A stretch of DNA of 52,937 bases from Planctomycetota bacterium (lineage in GTDB: Bacteria; Planctomycetota; UBA1135; UBA2386), in assembly GCA_016873195.1 (NCBI GenBank), contig VGXW01000003.1, positions 1-52,937 of the forward strand, written 5' to 3'. The position numbers and the translations under genes are program-made. Positions 17,579-27,965 of this stretch are shown piece by piece. How positions within the stretch are numbered: position 1 is the first letter of the stretch; every line of letters begins with the position of its first letter. Under the pieces are notes generated by a model that searched no databases, was not told where the DNA came from, and was given only the letters and a program-made list of their open reading frames with translations.

Positions 17579-19975
17579 GTGCGCTCCGTCCTCCTCTGGT
17601 CGTGCCTTGCCGCCGCCGCAACGGCGCAGCAGTTCCTCGGCTACCCGGTGTTGCCCGACGGCTTCGTGCACGGCACCGCGGACGTCGACGCCGACGGCTT
17701 CCCCGACCTGCTCGCGGTGCGCAACAACTCGTTCGTCTGGCATCGCAACGACGGCCAGGTGCGGTTCGGCGCCGCGGCGACGCTGATCGCCAATCCCGAC
17801 ATCTATCTCGCGAGTGCTGCGGCCGACTTCGACGGCGATGCCATCGCTGACCTCGCCGTGGCGTGTGCTGCAGGGACAGCGATGGCGGTGCACATCGTGC
17901 ATCGGAGCGGCGGCGCGATCGCGGTCACGCCCGTCGCCACGATCGCCACCAGCCCGTACCCCGCAGCCGTCGTCGCACTCGATCTCGACGGCGACGGCGA
18001 TCGCGACCTGGTCATCACGACGCAGGGCCAGCCCGGCAACAACCTCTACGCGCTGCGCAACGACGGCGCGCTGTCGTTCACCGACGTGAGCAGTGTCTGG
18101 TTCGGCGGCCTGTCGCTTTCGCAGATGAGCGACGCCGACGCGGTGGACGTCGACCACGACGGGCGCCCGGACCTGCTGGTGTCCGCGTTCACATTGCGCC
18201 TGCTGCGCAACCAGGGTGCGACGTTCGCCGACGAGACGGCGACGCGCCTGCCCGCGAACCCGGCGCTGAATCCGGCCGTCGGCGATCTCGACGGCGACGG
18301 CGATGACGACCTGCTGGTGACGTACTTCTTCGGCGGCGTGGGCCTGCACTTGTGGCGCAACCAGAACGGCGTGTACGTGGACGACTCGGCGGCGTCGTTG
18401 CCGCCGGCACTGTGGACTGCGCCCGGCGCCGGCTTCCAGCAACTGCTCGACGCCGACCTCGACGGCGATCTCGATGCCGTGCTGTTCCTCGCCGCCGTAC
18501 CGGGGAACTACACGGTCGCACTGCTCGCCAACGACGGCGCCGGCCACCTGCTGCAGCAGACGACGCCCGACCTCGGCGGCAGCCTGCCGCACGGGGTGCT
18601 GCTGCCGCCCACCGACCTCGACGGCGACGGCGATCGCGACGTCGTCGCGACGGGCAACATGACCGGCGTGCCGTGGACCCTGCTCGGCGACGGCCATGGC
18701 TCGCTGCGCTTGCCGCTCGGCCACCTGCCGCTCGCCGCCAGCGTCTCGCTCGGTGTGCCGGTCGACATCGACGGCGACGGCGACCTGGATCTCGTCGGGC
18801 CGAACGGCGTGCTGCGGTTCTCGCCGGGGCCGCGGTGGACGCGCGTCGGTTCGTTCACCGCCGAGGTGACGAGCCCTCGCCAGTTCGGCGACGTCGACGG
18901 CGATGGCGACCTCGACGTCGTGACGGGGACCGTCGCGCTCAACGACGGGCAGGGCAACTTCACGGTCGCCGCGGGCTCGGGCTACAGCCCGCCACCGCCG
19001 GTGGTCACGGCACTCGTCGATGTCGACCTCGACGGGGACCTCGATATCGTCGCGTCGCAGGGCTGGTTTCCGAACGACACGCTGAAGCTGCACCAGAACC
19101 TCGGCAACGGCACGTTCGCACCGGGCACGGTGCTGATGACGTTCGGCCGCAACACGCTCGACGTAGGTGACTTCGACGGCAACGGCTGGCCCGACATCGC
19201 CTGCGGCGAAAGCTACTCGTACGTGCTGATGGGCACGGGTGGCGGCGCGTTCACGACCAGCAGTCTGTTCGGGCTCGGCGTGTTCGGGGGGCGGCTGCGC
19301 GCGCTGCAACTCGGTGGCGCGGGTCCGCCCGATCTGCTCGTCGACGGCTTCCCGGTGTTGCCGCTGCGCGTCCTGCGGTGGCAGGCCGGTGGGTTCGCGG
19401 ACGTGACGGCGAGCGTGCTGCCGCCGAACGTCGCGCCCGGCGCGCTCGCGATCGGCGACGTCGATGGCGACGGCGACATCGACCTCGTCGGGCGCGAACT
19501 GCTGCGCAACGACGGGACCGGCGCGCTCACCGTCGAGCCACTGCCGTTCGCGGCGCCACCCGGCGGCCTGCTGGCGGACATCGACGGCGATCGCGACGCC
19601 GAGCTGGTGCTGGCGCGCGACGTGCTGTGGAACGGCGAGCGCCACCTGACTCTGCCGCTCCAGGCGCGGATCGGCGCCGGCCTGCGCATCGAGCTGTCGG
19701 CGCTGCCCGGCCGCGCGCAGCCGGGCGACTTCGCGGTGCTCGGGCTCGGCCTGCAGCGCCTCGTGCCGCCGCTGCCGGGCCCGCTCGGGCAGCTGCATCT
19801 GGGCCGCCTCGACGCGACGATCGGCCTCGCGCTCGCTGCCAGCACCGGCAGGGCGGTGCCCGTGCTGCCGGTGCCGACCGTACCGGCGATCGTCGGTGTC
19901 GACGTACATCTGCAGGCGCTGTTCGGGCCGGCGATCCTGGCGCTGAGCAACAGCGTCACGACGCGCATCGAGTGA
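17579..19975 (+). CDS. Secreted FG-GAP/VCBS repeat protein
   Basis: Repeated D-x-D-G-D-G-D/R-x-D-L motifs (DLDGDGDRDLVITT, DVDGDGDLDVVTGT, DIDGDRDAELVLA); GTG start gives signal peptide VRSVLLWSCLAAAATAQQ. Confidence 0.9.
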   Translation: MRSVLLWSCLAAAATAQQFLGYPVLPDGFVHGTADVDADGFPDLLAVRNNSFVWHRNDGQVRFGAAATLIANPDIYLASAAADFDGDAIADLAVACAAGTAMAVHIVHRSGGAIAVTPVATIATSPYPAAVVALDLDGDGDRDLVITTQGQPGNNLYALRNDGALSFTDVSSVWFGGLSLSQMSDADAVDVDHDGRPDLLVSAFTLRLLRNQGATFADETATRLPANPALNPAVGDLDGDGDDDLLVTYFFGGVGLHLWRNQNGVYVDDSAASLPPALWTAPGAGFQQLLDADLDGDLDAVLFLAAVPGNYTVALLANDGAGHLLQQTTPDLGGSLPHGVLLPPTDLDGDGDRDVVATGNMTGVPWTLLGDGHGSLRLPLGHLPLAASVSLGVPVDIDGDGDLDLVGPNGVLRFSPGPRWTRVGSFTAEVTSPRQFGDVDGDGDLDVVTGTVALNDGQGNFTVAAGSGYSPPPPVVTALVDVDLDGDLDIVASQGWFPNDTLKLHQNLGNGTFAPGTVLMTFGRNTLDVGDFDGNGWPDIACGESYSYVLMGTGGGAFTTSSLFGLGVFGGRLRALQLGGAGPPDLLVDGFPVLPLRVLRWQAGGFADVTASVLPPNVAPGALAIGDVDGDGDIDLVGRELLRNDGTGALTVEPLPFAAPPGGLLADIDGDRDAELVLARDVLWNGERHLTLPLQARIGAGLRIELSALPGRAQPGDFAVLGLGLQRLVPPLPGPLGQLHLGRLDATIGLALAASTGRAVPVLPVPTVPAIVGVDVHLQALFGPAILALSNSVTTRIE

Positions 19976-20369
19976 GGGTTGCCGGCAGCGAGAACATGTT
20001 CCGCGGATCGGCTCGGGCGCGCAGAAGGGGGAGGGAGCGGTGCGTCAGGCCGGACGCCAGCACGACAGCCGCGGCCGCGCGTGATTCGTCTGGCCGAGCG
20101 CCAGCATCGCCGCACGATGCAGGTCTCGCTTTTGCGTCATCGACCTCCGCTGCCGTTCCGCCATTTCGTCGAGGACTCCGTCATGCGGCACCGACTGCAT
20201 CTCGTCCGGCTCGCCGCGATCGCGGGCGTGTTCCGCGGCCGCCACTTTCCTGACCAGGACGACGTCGGCGCGCTCGCCCGCCAGCGGCCGGAATGCCGAG
20301 CAGCAGATCGGGCGGGGGCACCCAGCCCGCATGCTCGTCGCGCCCTTCGGGGCGCTACACTCGCTGCCC

Positions 20370-20675
20370 GTGGTCAGGCTCTACCCGACACCCCCCGAAC
20401 GGCTCGTCGATCAGGCCGGGCGTCCGTACTTCCTGTGGGACTCCGACCTGACCCTCGCCGACTTCGTGCGCCGGCTCGCTGAGTCGCCGCCGGACGGGCG
20501 GGCCTACCTCGTCGGCAAGCTCATGCGGCAGGCCCGGCCCGACGACGTGTTCACCTTCGTCGGCGTCGACGAGATCGTCGCGCTCTGGCCGCGGCTCCTG
20601 CGCTACCTCGGCAAGCAGCGGCCGTTCTGGTCCTGGTTGCTCCGCTACTGGGGGTATCCGGTCGATGCTGCTTAG
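20370..20675 (+). CDS. Small protein preceding nucleotidyltransferase; putative antitoxin-like partner
   Basis: VVRLYPTPPERLVDQAGRPYFLWDSDLTLADFVRRLAESPPDGRAYLVGKLMRQARPDDVFTFVGVDEIVALWPRLLRYLGKQRPFWSWLLRYWGYPVDAA; overlaps the next ORF by 11 bp. Start could be ATG 20331 or GTG 20370. Confidence 0.7.
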   Translation: MVRLYPTPPERLVDQAGRPYFLWDSDLTLADFVRRLAESPPDGRAYLVGKLMRQARPDDVFTFVGVDEIVALWPRLLRYLGKQRPFWSWLLRYWGYPVDAA

Positions 20676-21309
20676 CGACTTGCAGGCGCGCGTGCTCGAA
20701 CTGCTCGCCGGGATCGAGCCGCCCTGGACGTTGACGGGAGGCGCCGCGCTGGCCGGATTCCATCTCGCGCATCGGACGACCCGCGATCTCGACCTGTTCT
20801 GGCATGGGCGCGATGCGATCACCGATGTGTGGCGGGAGGTCGCCGCGCGCCTGCGCGCCGCCGGACTCGAGGTCAGGGAGCTGCGTTCGTCCCCCGCCTT
20901 CTGCTCGTTGCAGGTGGTGCATGGCGGCGAGACGGTGGTCGTCGACCTCGTGGCCGAGCCCGTCCCCTGCATCGAGCCGCCGCTGGCCATGCCGCACCGC
21001 GGCGTCCACATCCTCGTCGACACGGCCCACGAGGTCCTGGTCAACAAGCTCTGCGCGCTGCTGCACCGTTCCGAACTGCGCGATCTGATCGACATCGCGG
21101 CCCTGGTCGCCAACGGCGGCGATCTGGAGCGGGCACTCGCCGATGCTCCGCGCAAGGACGGCGGCTTCTCGGCGCTGACCCTCGGCTTCTGCCTGCAGGG
21201 GTGGGCGCTGCGCGATGCCGCGCGCGCGTCCGGGCTGGCGGAGCGGGCCGCGGAACTCGAGCGGTTCCGGGACGAACTCCTGCAGCGCGTGGCGGGCGGG
21301 CAGCCCTGA
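20665..21309 (+). CDS. Nucleotidyltransferase AbiEii/AbiGii toxin-family protein
   Basis: TGGAALAGFHLAHRTTRDLDLFWHG signature; downstream VDTAHEVLVNKLCALLHRSELRDLIDI. Confidence 0.88.
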   Translation: MLLSDLQARVLELLAGIEPPWTLTGGAALAGFHLAHRTTRDLDLFWHGRDAITDVWREVAARLRAAGLEVRELRSSPAFCSLQVVHGGETVVVDLVAEPVPCIEPPLAMPHRGVHILVDTAHEVLVNKLCALLHRSELRDLIDIAALVANGGDLERALADAPRKDGGFSALTLGFCLQGWALRDAARASGLAERAAELERFRDELLQRVAGGQP

Positions 21310-21373
21310 GCCTGCGTACGCCGCAACGCGGCGACACGTCCAGGGCGAAACACGCACTCGGCGCCGCTGCGGG
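21310..21373 (+). repeat. Copy A of a three-copy 3'-UTR double-hairpin element
   Basis: Begins right after the stop codon at 21307-21309: cgtacgCCGCAACGCGGcgacacgtccagggcgaaacacgcactcggcgCCGCTGCGGg; perfect stem CGCCGC-AAC-GCGGCG at 21319-21333. Confidence 0.85.
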
Positions 21374-21537
21374 AGCCCCCGACCGGGAACGGCGCGGGAC
21401 CTCCGCCTACGCAGCAGGGCCACCCCTGTGACAAGGGCCGTCCGCGCTCGCTCGACCAGTCAGAACGCTGCCGCAGTCCGCGCGGGTGGCCGCCGGGTGC
21501 GCGCAGCCGATCCCTGATCTCCCGAGCGGAGGACCCC

Positions 21538-23811
21538 ATGCAGCGACTGTTCTTCCCGGCCGCCCTGTTCGCGGCCGTCTCGCTGGGCCTTGCCCAGGCA
21601 CCCATCGGCTCGTCCCGGCCCGCGGTCGGAACTGGCACGGAGCCGACCGTGTTCGCCGTCCAGGGCGTGCCGACCTCGAAAGCCGGCGTGCCGCTCGCGG
21701 CCGCCCAGCCGCGGCTCGACGAACTCACGTTCGCAGAGGAGCCGGGCGCCATCTGGGCGGCCGCCCGCACCTTCAAGGCCAGGTTCGATGCCGCTGGCGC
21801 GACCTTCGTCCCGTTCCTCGGCGCCGTGGCCGAACGCAACTACCCGATCACCTTCACCCTCGCGCAGGTCCGCGCCGGCACGATGGTGCTCCCGTTCGCC
21901 GGCAACGCCGCGCCCGCTCGCGATGGCGACACGATCCGTCTGCCGCGCGGCACCGTCTGCGAACTCTACGAACTGACGACCCTGGGCATGGAGCAGCGGT
22001 TCACCTTCGACCGGCTGCCCGTTCGCGGCGAACTGCACCTGCGGATCGCGGTCGGCACCGAACTCGCCTGCACGGCGACCGAAACGGGGCTCGCGTTCGG
22101 CAATCAGCTCGGCGGCGCGCGCTACGGCAAGGCGGTCGCCATCGACGCGCGCGGCGCGCGGATCGCCGTGGCCACGGAATGGCGCGAGGGCGGCATCGAA
22201 CTCACCGTGCCGGCGGCCTTCGTCGCGCGGGCGGAACTGCCGCTGCTGATCGACCCGCTGGTGACGGTGTTCGTCGCCGAGGCCACGACCGAGGCCGTGT
22301 CGTCGCCCGACGTTGCCTACGACGTGACCAACGATCGCTTCCTGCTGGTCTGGGAGCGCGCCTACAGCAGCACCGACCACGACGTCTGGTCCGAACTGCG
22401 CACGCGCAACGGCAACTACGTGGCCGGCGCCTGGATCGACGTCAGCGGCGACTACTGGGCCCGGCCGCGCGTCGCCAACAACAACCTGAACGACTGCTTC
22501 CTGGTCGTCGCCGAGAAGGGCCTGCCGTGGTTCGCCACCGACGTGGTCGGCAAGATCTGCACGGCCAGCTCGCCGCCGATGGTCGGCAACGAGATCTGGA
22601 TCAGCCCGAACGACGCCTACGACCACAGCGAGCCGGACGTCGGCGGCGACCCGGTCCTGCTGCCGCCGACCCACTTCTGCGTGGTCTGGCAGCGCCAGCA
22701 GGACGAGTTCGACTGGGACATCCTCTACCAGCTGGTCACTGCCCAGGGCCAGGTGCTGCTGGCGCCGAACCTGTTCCTGGCCAACGACGCCGGCATCGAG
22801 ACCCATCCCTCGATCTCGAAGTCGAACGGCACGGAGGCGACGCCGCAGCACTGGACCGTGGTCTGGGAGAAACTCGGCGCCTCCACCAGCTACGATATCC
22901 GCGGCGCGCAGGTGAACTGGAACGGCGCCATCACCGCGCCGGAGTTCGCGATCGACACCAGCAACGCCACCGACCGCAGGCCGTCCGTGTCGACGCGCAT
23001 GGACCTGGCCAACGGCAATCAGTGGCTCGTGGTCTACGAACGCACGATGACGCCCACCGACCGCGATCTCTTCGGCCAGCTGTGGACGGGCACGACACGG
23101 CTGAGCCCGGCGACCGGGGTCAACCTCAGCGCCCTGGTCGGCGGCGGCTTTCAGGGCCAGGACCAGAGCATGGCGGCGGTCGACAGCGACGGCTGCCGGT
23201 TCGCCGTGACCTGGTCGGAGCTCTTCCAGACCAGCACCACCGATCTCGACGTGTTCGCGGCGACGTTCCACGTGCGCCTCGGGCAGACGCTGGCGCTGTC
23301 CGAAGGCCACGTCCCCATCGCGACGTCCGGCCGCCCCGAGGACGGCGTGCAGGTCACCTCGCTGCGCAGCGGCGGTGGACCGCCGGTCGGCTACGGCCTC
23401 GTGCTGCAGGACGCCGGCAACAACGGCGACATCCTCGGCGCCTTCTACGACGGCATGGGCAGCACCGCGCCGAGCCGGCTCGTGATCGGCTGCGGCGGGC
23501 TCGGCATCGACTTCGCCGGCCCGGGGGCGCTCGGCACGGTGATGGACTTCCAGCTGCAGGGCGTCACCGGGGTGCCGTTCCTGGCCTTCGGCTTCCCGGT
23601 CTCGCCGCTGCCGCTCTGTCCGCAGTGCCGGATCGGCCTGGACCAGGGCACGATGTCGCTGATGTACGGCGCCCAGCGCTCGCTGACGATCCCGGCGCGC
23701 GGCGAGTTCTTCGGGCTCGTGCTGGGGGCACAGGGCGCCGACCTGCTGTCGGCTGGCGGGTGCCCGCAGCAGTACCGCACCAGCGACCGCATCGACTTCA
23801 CGATCCGGTGA
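21538..23811 (+). CDS. Secreted hypothetical protein with shared C-terminal domain
   Basis: Signal peptide MQRLFFPAALFAAVSLGLAQA; long continuous ORF; C-terminal CRIGLDQGTMSLMYGAQRSLTIPARGEFFGLVLGAQGADLL...TSDRIDFTIR. Confidence 0.8.
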   Translation: MQRLFFPAALFAAVSLGLAQAPIGSSRPAVGTGTEPTVFAVQGVPTSKAGVPLAAAQPRLDELTFAEEPGAIWAAARTFKARFDAAGATFVPFLGAVAERNYPITFTLAQVRAGTMVLPFAGNAAPARDGDTIRLPRGTVCELYELTTLGMEQRFTFDRLPVRGELHLRIAVGTELACTATETGLAFGNQLGGARYGKAVAIDARGARIAVATEWREGGIELTVPAAFVARAELPLLIDPLVTVFVAEATTEAVSSPDVAYDVTNDRFLLVWERAYSSTDHDVWSELRTRNGNYVAGAWIDVSGDYWARPRVANNNLNDCFLVVAEKGLPWFATDVVGKICTASSPPMVGNEIWISPNDAYDHSEPDVGGDPVLLPPTHFCVVWQRQQDEFDWDILYQLVTAQGQVLLAPNLFLANDAGIETHPSISKSNGTEATPQHWTVVWEKLGASTSYDIRGAQVNWNGAITAPEFAIDTSNATDRRPSVSTRMDLANGNQWLVVYERTMTPTDRDLFGQLWTGTTRLSPATGVNLSALVGGGFQGQDQSMAAVDSDGCRFAVTWSELFQTSTTDLDVFAATFHVRLGQTLALSEGHVPIATSGRPEDGVQVTSLRSGGGPPVGYGLVLQDAGNNGDILGAFYDGMGSTAPSRLVIGCGGLGIDFAGPGALGTVMDFQLQGVTGVPFLAFGFPVSPLPLCPQCRIGLDQGTMSLMYGAQRSLTIPARGEFFGLVLGAQGADLLSAGGCPQQYRTSDRIDFTIR

Positions 23812-23828
23812 GGTGCGGGGTGCGCGGT

Positions 23829-24416
23829 TCAGCCCCGATCCGCTGCGCCACCGTCCGGCCGCAGCAGCAGGCTGAGCCGCGCCAGCCCGCGGTAGACGAG
23901 GTTGCGCACCGCGCCCTCGCTGCGGCCCATGGCGCTGGCGACCTCCGGGTAGGGCAGCTCGACCAGCCGGTGCAGCAGGATGGCGTCGCGGTGGTCGGTC
24001 GGCAGCTGCTCCAGGGCCTGCTGGATCTCGAGCACGCGTTCGCGCGAGACCAGCTCGCGGCTCGGTGTCAACCACGTGACGAATGCCGACTCGTCGTCGT
24101 CGGCCGGCGTCTCGCGCGCCGCGTCCCGGGCGCCCGCCTGCCAGTAGCGCGCGCGGTCGATCAGCTTGTGCTCGGCGCGCTGGAACAGCCAGTGGCGGAA
24201 CTGCGCCTCGCTCGCGAAGTGCTGGTCGCCGAGATCCTGCAGGACCTCGCGGCAGACCGTCTGCACCAGGTCCGAGCACGATTCCTTGCCGCGCAGCATG
24301 GCGCCGCAGCGGGCGCGCAGGAACGCGCGCAGGCGGCCGAGGTGCTGCTGCAGCAGTGTCTCGATCGCGGCGCGGTCACCGCGGCTGGCGGCGCGTGCGA
24401 GCGTGGGCGAGTCCAT
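23829..24416 (-). CDS. ECF-type RNA polymerase sigma factor
   Basis: MDSPTLARAASRGDRAAIETLLQQHLGRLRAFLRARCG...DLVQTVCREVLQDL...FRHWLFQRAEHKLIDRARYW...ALEQLPTDHRDAILLHRLVELPYPEVASAMGRSEGAVRNLVYRGLARLS. Confidence 0.88.
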   Translation of the reverse strand: MDSPTLARAASRGDRAAIETLLQQHLGRLRAFLRARCGAMLRGKESCSDLVQTVCREVLQDLGDQHFASEAQFRHWLFQRAEHKLIDRARYWQAGARDAARETPADDDESAFVTWLTPSRELVSRERVLEIQQALEQLPTDHRDAILLHRLVELPYPEVASAMGRSEGAVRNLVYRGLARLSLLLRPDGGAADRG

Positions 24417-24522
24417 GGCCGTGTCCGGCAATGGGCGCCGAGTATAGACTGGCTTCCCCGTCGCGGGGTGGCCGCCGCGCAGGGCGTGCCGGCCGCCAGA
24501 TCCTGCTGCCAGTGAGGTTGCC

Positions 24523-27500
24523 ATGGGCGAACGGAAAGTCGTGTCCGGAGCCGGACTCGAGGACCTGCTGGCGCAGTGCATGGAGCGGTTCGAGACCGAG
24601 GGCGAGGCGGGGCTGCTGGCGGCCCTGCAGCAGCACCCGCAGCATGCCGAAGCCGTGCGCGCCCGGCTCGACGAACTGCGCGCCGCCGGGCTGCTGCAGC
24701 AGGCGCCGGCACCGCACGCGCCGTTGCCACGGCGCCTCGGCGACTACGAACTCGGCGCCGTGATCGGCGGCGGCGGCATGGGCACGGTGTTCCGCGCGCG
24801 CCAGCGGAGCCTCGGCCGCGACGTCGCCGTCAAGGTGATCCGCGCCGACCGCCTGCACCTGGTCTCGGCGCGCGCGCGCTTCCAGCGCGAACTGCAGGCG
24901 CTGGCGCAGCTGCGGCATCCGGGCATCGTGCCGGTCCACGGCGGCGGCGAGGACCAGGGCATCCCGTATTTCGCCATGGAGCTGGTCGAGGGTTGCACGC
25001 TCGAGCGCGCGCTCGCGGGGCTGTCCGGCCAGAAGCCTGCGTCGTTGCGCGGAGCCGACCTCGCCGAACAGGTGGCGCTGTCGAGCGGCGGGCCCGCTGC
25101 GCCGGGCGCCGAGCTGTTCGCCGGCAGCTGGGTCGAGACCGCCTGCCGCATCGTGCGGCAGGTGGCGGCGGCGCTGCAGCACGCGCACGCGCACGGCGTC
25201 GTGCACCGCGACGTCAAACCGTCCAACATCATGCTGCAGTCCGACGGCCGCGTGCTGCTGTTCGACTTCGGCCTCGTCTGGCAGGCCGGCGCCGAACGCA
25301 TGACGCGCGACGGCGCCGTGGGCTCGCCGGCCTACATGGCGCCCGAGCAGCTGCGCGAGGCGGCGCTCGACGCGCGCACCGACGTCTACGGGCTCGGCGT
25401 GACGCTCTACGAGCTGCTGGCCCTGGAGCATCCGTTCCTGGCCAGCAGCGAGCACGAACTGCGGCAGCGCATCCTCGTCGGCGACCGCGTGCCGGTGCGC
25501 CACCGCAACCGCAGCGTGCCGTGGGAAGTGGAGACCATCTGCCAGGTGGCGATGGACCAGGATCCGGGCCGCCGCTATGCGACGGCCGAAGCGTTCGAGC
25601 ACGACCTCGCGGCCGTGCTGCAGCACCGTCCGATCCACGCCCGGCGGCCGGGTGCCCTGCTGCGCGCGCGGCGCTGGGCAGAGCGGCATCCGACCCTGGC
25701 CACGGCGCTCCTGCTGCTGCTGCTGCTCGGCGTCGGGCTGCCGACCCTGCTGTGGCGCACCGAAGCCCAGGCCAGCCGGCGCATCGAACAGCAGCGCAAT
25801 CGCGCCCAGGCGAACGAACGCCTCGCGCTGCAGGCCGTCAACCGTTTCCTGCGCGACATGGGCGGCGACGACCTGCAGTTCGTGCCGCGCATGCAGGAGA
25901 AGGGCCGGGCACTGCTCGAGGACTCGCTCGCGTTCTACGAACAGCTGTTGCGCGCGGGCGCCGACGACGCGCTGCTGCGCCTCGACCACGGCGCGGCCCT
26001 GCGCGACCTCGCCTGGGTGCAGATGCAGTTCGGCCAGGCGGAGGCGGCGCTCGCCAACTCGCTGCGGGCGATCGAGCGCCTGCTGCCGGCGCTGCAGGAC
26101 CCCGCACAGCGGGCCGCGGCCCTGTCGCTCTGCGGCTACGCCCGCTGCGAGCAGGGCACCATGCGCCGCAGCCTCGGCCACTGGGCCGAGGCCGAGGCCG
26201 CGTTCCGCATGGCGCTCGACGACTTCGCGGCCCTGGCCGCACTCGGCACGCACGGGCGCAGCGCGCGCGCGGGCGAAGCGGACGTCCAGCAGCGGCTCGC
26301 GAGCCTGCTGCGCGAACTGGGCCGGATCGAGGAGGCCGTTCCCGGCTACCAGCGAGCCCACGAACTGCTGTCGGCGCTGGTCCCCGAGTTGCCCGAGGAC
26401 GAGCACCTGCCCCTGCGGCTGGCGCAGGTGCACCACAGCCTCGCGCTGGTCCGTCTCGGCAACGGCGATCGCGCCGCTGCCGAGGCGCACGGCAAGGCCG
26501 AACTCGATCTGCTGGAGCGCCTGCGGCAGCGCCCCGGACGGTTCGGCGGCGTCGACCTGCAGTACGGCAACGCGCTCGTGCTGCTGGCAGGGTTCCACGA
26601 CGACCGCGGGGACCTCGACACGGCGCGGCAGCACTTCGCGACGGCGGTCGCCGCCATCGAGCAGGCCCTGGCGGACTTCCCCGGCGCGGTGGGCCTGAGC
26701 CAGGGGCTGGGCAAGGCGCTGGCGGCGCAAGGCGAGTTCCTGTGGCGGGCCAACCAGCGCGACGCGGCGTGGACGGCGTTCGAGCGGGCCACGGGGCTCC
26801 TGGCACCGCTGCCGGACCCGGCCGGCGCCGAGGAGGCTCCGAGCTTCGATCGCGTGCGGCTGCTGCGGCGCATGGCCACCGCGCGCCGCGAGGCCGGGAA
26901 CGGCGAGGCGGCCGAGACGCTGCTGCGGCAGGCCGTCGCCGAGGCCGCCGGCGCGTCGGCCGTGCACCGGCAGGTGGTCGCCTACCGGATCGAACTGGCG
27001 CGCTGCCGCAACGACCTCGGCATCCTGCTGTCGCGCCGCGCACAGCTCGAGGAGGCCGAGCGGGAGCACGAAGCGGCGCTCGCGTTGAAGCAGGAACTGG
27101 TGCAGCAGTTCCCGGCGCGCCCCGCCTACCGCCAGAGCCTGGCCGCGAGCTGGAACAACCTCGCGCGGATGCGGCAGCAGCGCGGCGACCCGGACGGCGC
27201 GCGGCAGGCCTACGAGCAGGCGGTGGCCGAGAAGGACGCGGTGCTGCGCGTCGACCCCGCGGTGGCCGAGTCGCACCACAGCCTCGCCAGCAGCTTGCAC
27301 AACCTCGCCGGCCTGTGGCTCGAGCAGAAGCAGCCGGCGGCAGCGCAACCGCTGCTGCAGCGCGCGGCGGCCTGCGCGCGCGACGCGGTGCGCCTGAACC
27401 CGTCCGACCGCGGCTTCCGGCGCCAGTTGGTGAACACGTGCGAGGCGCTGTCCTGGGCGCACCTGGCTCTCGGCACGCTCGATGCCGTGTTGCCGCTTGC

Positions 27501-27756
27501 CGCGGAGATCGTGGCCGCCGACGCCGGCGATGCGGTCGTGCCCGTGCGCGCGGCGATGCTGGCGGGACGCGTGCTCGGTCATGCCGCGGTCACCGCGGAA
27601 CTGCGGGCGCGGTGCGAACAGGACGGCGTCGGCTGGCTGCGCGAGGGAATCCGCCGCGGCTACGCCGACAAGGCCACGCTGCAGCAGAGTGACTACCTGG
27701 AGCCGTTGCGGCGGCTGCCCGCGTTCGCGGCGCTGGTCGAGGCGATCGGGAAGTAG
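24523..27756 (+). CDS. Serine/threonine protein kinase with TPR-like C-terminal region
   Basis: YELGAVIGGGGMGTVFRARQRSLGRDVAVKVI, VVHRDVKPSNIML, LLFDFGLVWQ, GSPAYMAPEQL; transmembrane segment LATALLLLLLLGVGLPTLLW; TPR-like tail. Confidence 0.94.
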   Translation: MGERKVVSGAGLEDLLAQCMERFETEGEAGLLAALQQHPQHAEAVRARLDELRAAGLLQQAPAPHAPLPRRLGDYELGAVIGGGGMGTVFRARQRSLGRDVAVKVIRADRLHLVSARARFQRELQALAQLRHPGIVPVHGGGEDQGIPYFAMELVEGCTLERALAGLSGQKPASLRGADLAEQVALSSGGPAAPGAELFAGSWVETACRIVRQVAAALQHAHAHGVVHRDVKPSNIMLQSDGRVLLFDFGLVWQAGAERMTRDGAVGSPAYMAPEQLREAALDARTDVYGLGVTLYELLALEHPFLASSEHELRQRILVGDRVPVRHRNRSVPWEVETICQVAMDQDPGRRYATAEAFEHDLAAVLQHRPIHARRPGALLRARRWAERHPTLATALLLLLLLGVGLPTLLWRTEAQASRRIEQQRNRAQANERLALQAVNRFLRDMGGDDLQFVPRMQEKGRALLEDSLAFYEQLLRAGADDALLRLDHGAALRDLAWVQMQFGQAEAALANSLRAIERLLPALQDPAQRAAALSLCGYARCEQGTMRRSLGHWAEAEAAFRMALDDFAALAALGTHGRSARAGEADVQQRLASLLRELGRIEEAVPGYQRAHELLSALVPELPEDEHLPLRLAQVHHSLALVRLGNGDRAAAEAHGKAELDLLERLRQRPGRFGGVDLQYGNALVLLAGFHDDRGDLDTARQHFATAVAAIEQALADFPGAVGLSQGLGKALAAQGEFLWRANQRDAAWTAFERATGLLAPLPDPAGAEEAPSFDRVRLLRRMATARREAGNGEAAETLLRQAVAEAAGASAVHRQVVAYRIELARCRNDLGILLSRRAQLEEAEREHEAALALKQELVQQFPARPAYRQSLAASWNNLARMRQQRGDPDGARQAYEQAVAEKDAVLRVDPAVAESHHSLASSLHNLAGLWLEQKQPAAAQPLLQRAAACARDAVRLNPSDRGFRRQLVNTCEALSWAHLALGTLDAVLPLAAEIVAADAGDAVVPVRAAMLAGRVLGHAAVTAELRARCEQDGVGWLREGIRRGYADKATLQQSDYLEPLRRLPAFAALVEAIGK

Positions 27757-27965
27757 GGCGCCGGACCGGCGCCATGCGGCCGTCCCACCGGGGGGATCCT
27801 CGCCGCCAGCCGCGCCACGGACCGCACGGCCTGGGCCTGCCGCACCGCGGCGCGGCAGAGCACGAGAACAGGTCGTAGCCGCACGCGGCTCCCGACCGGG
27901 ACGCCTGGTGCGAGCGAGGCTGCTCCCGGCACCGAGCCCGCGGTCTCCGCTGCCCGAGGGCTCCC

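Noticed and set aside
20045-20332. Short ORFs on both strands between the FG-GAP gene and the TA-like pair
   Set aside because: No signal peptide, family motif or clear start on either strand; left as unexplained intergenic sequence.
24376-27582. 1068-aa minus-strand ORF opposite the Ser/Thr kinase
   Set aside because: Kinase motifs on the plus strand are unambiguous; the antisense frame is low complexity.
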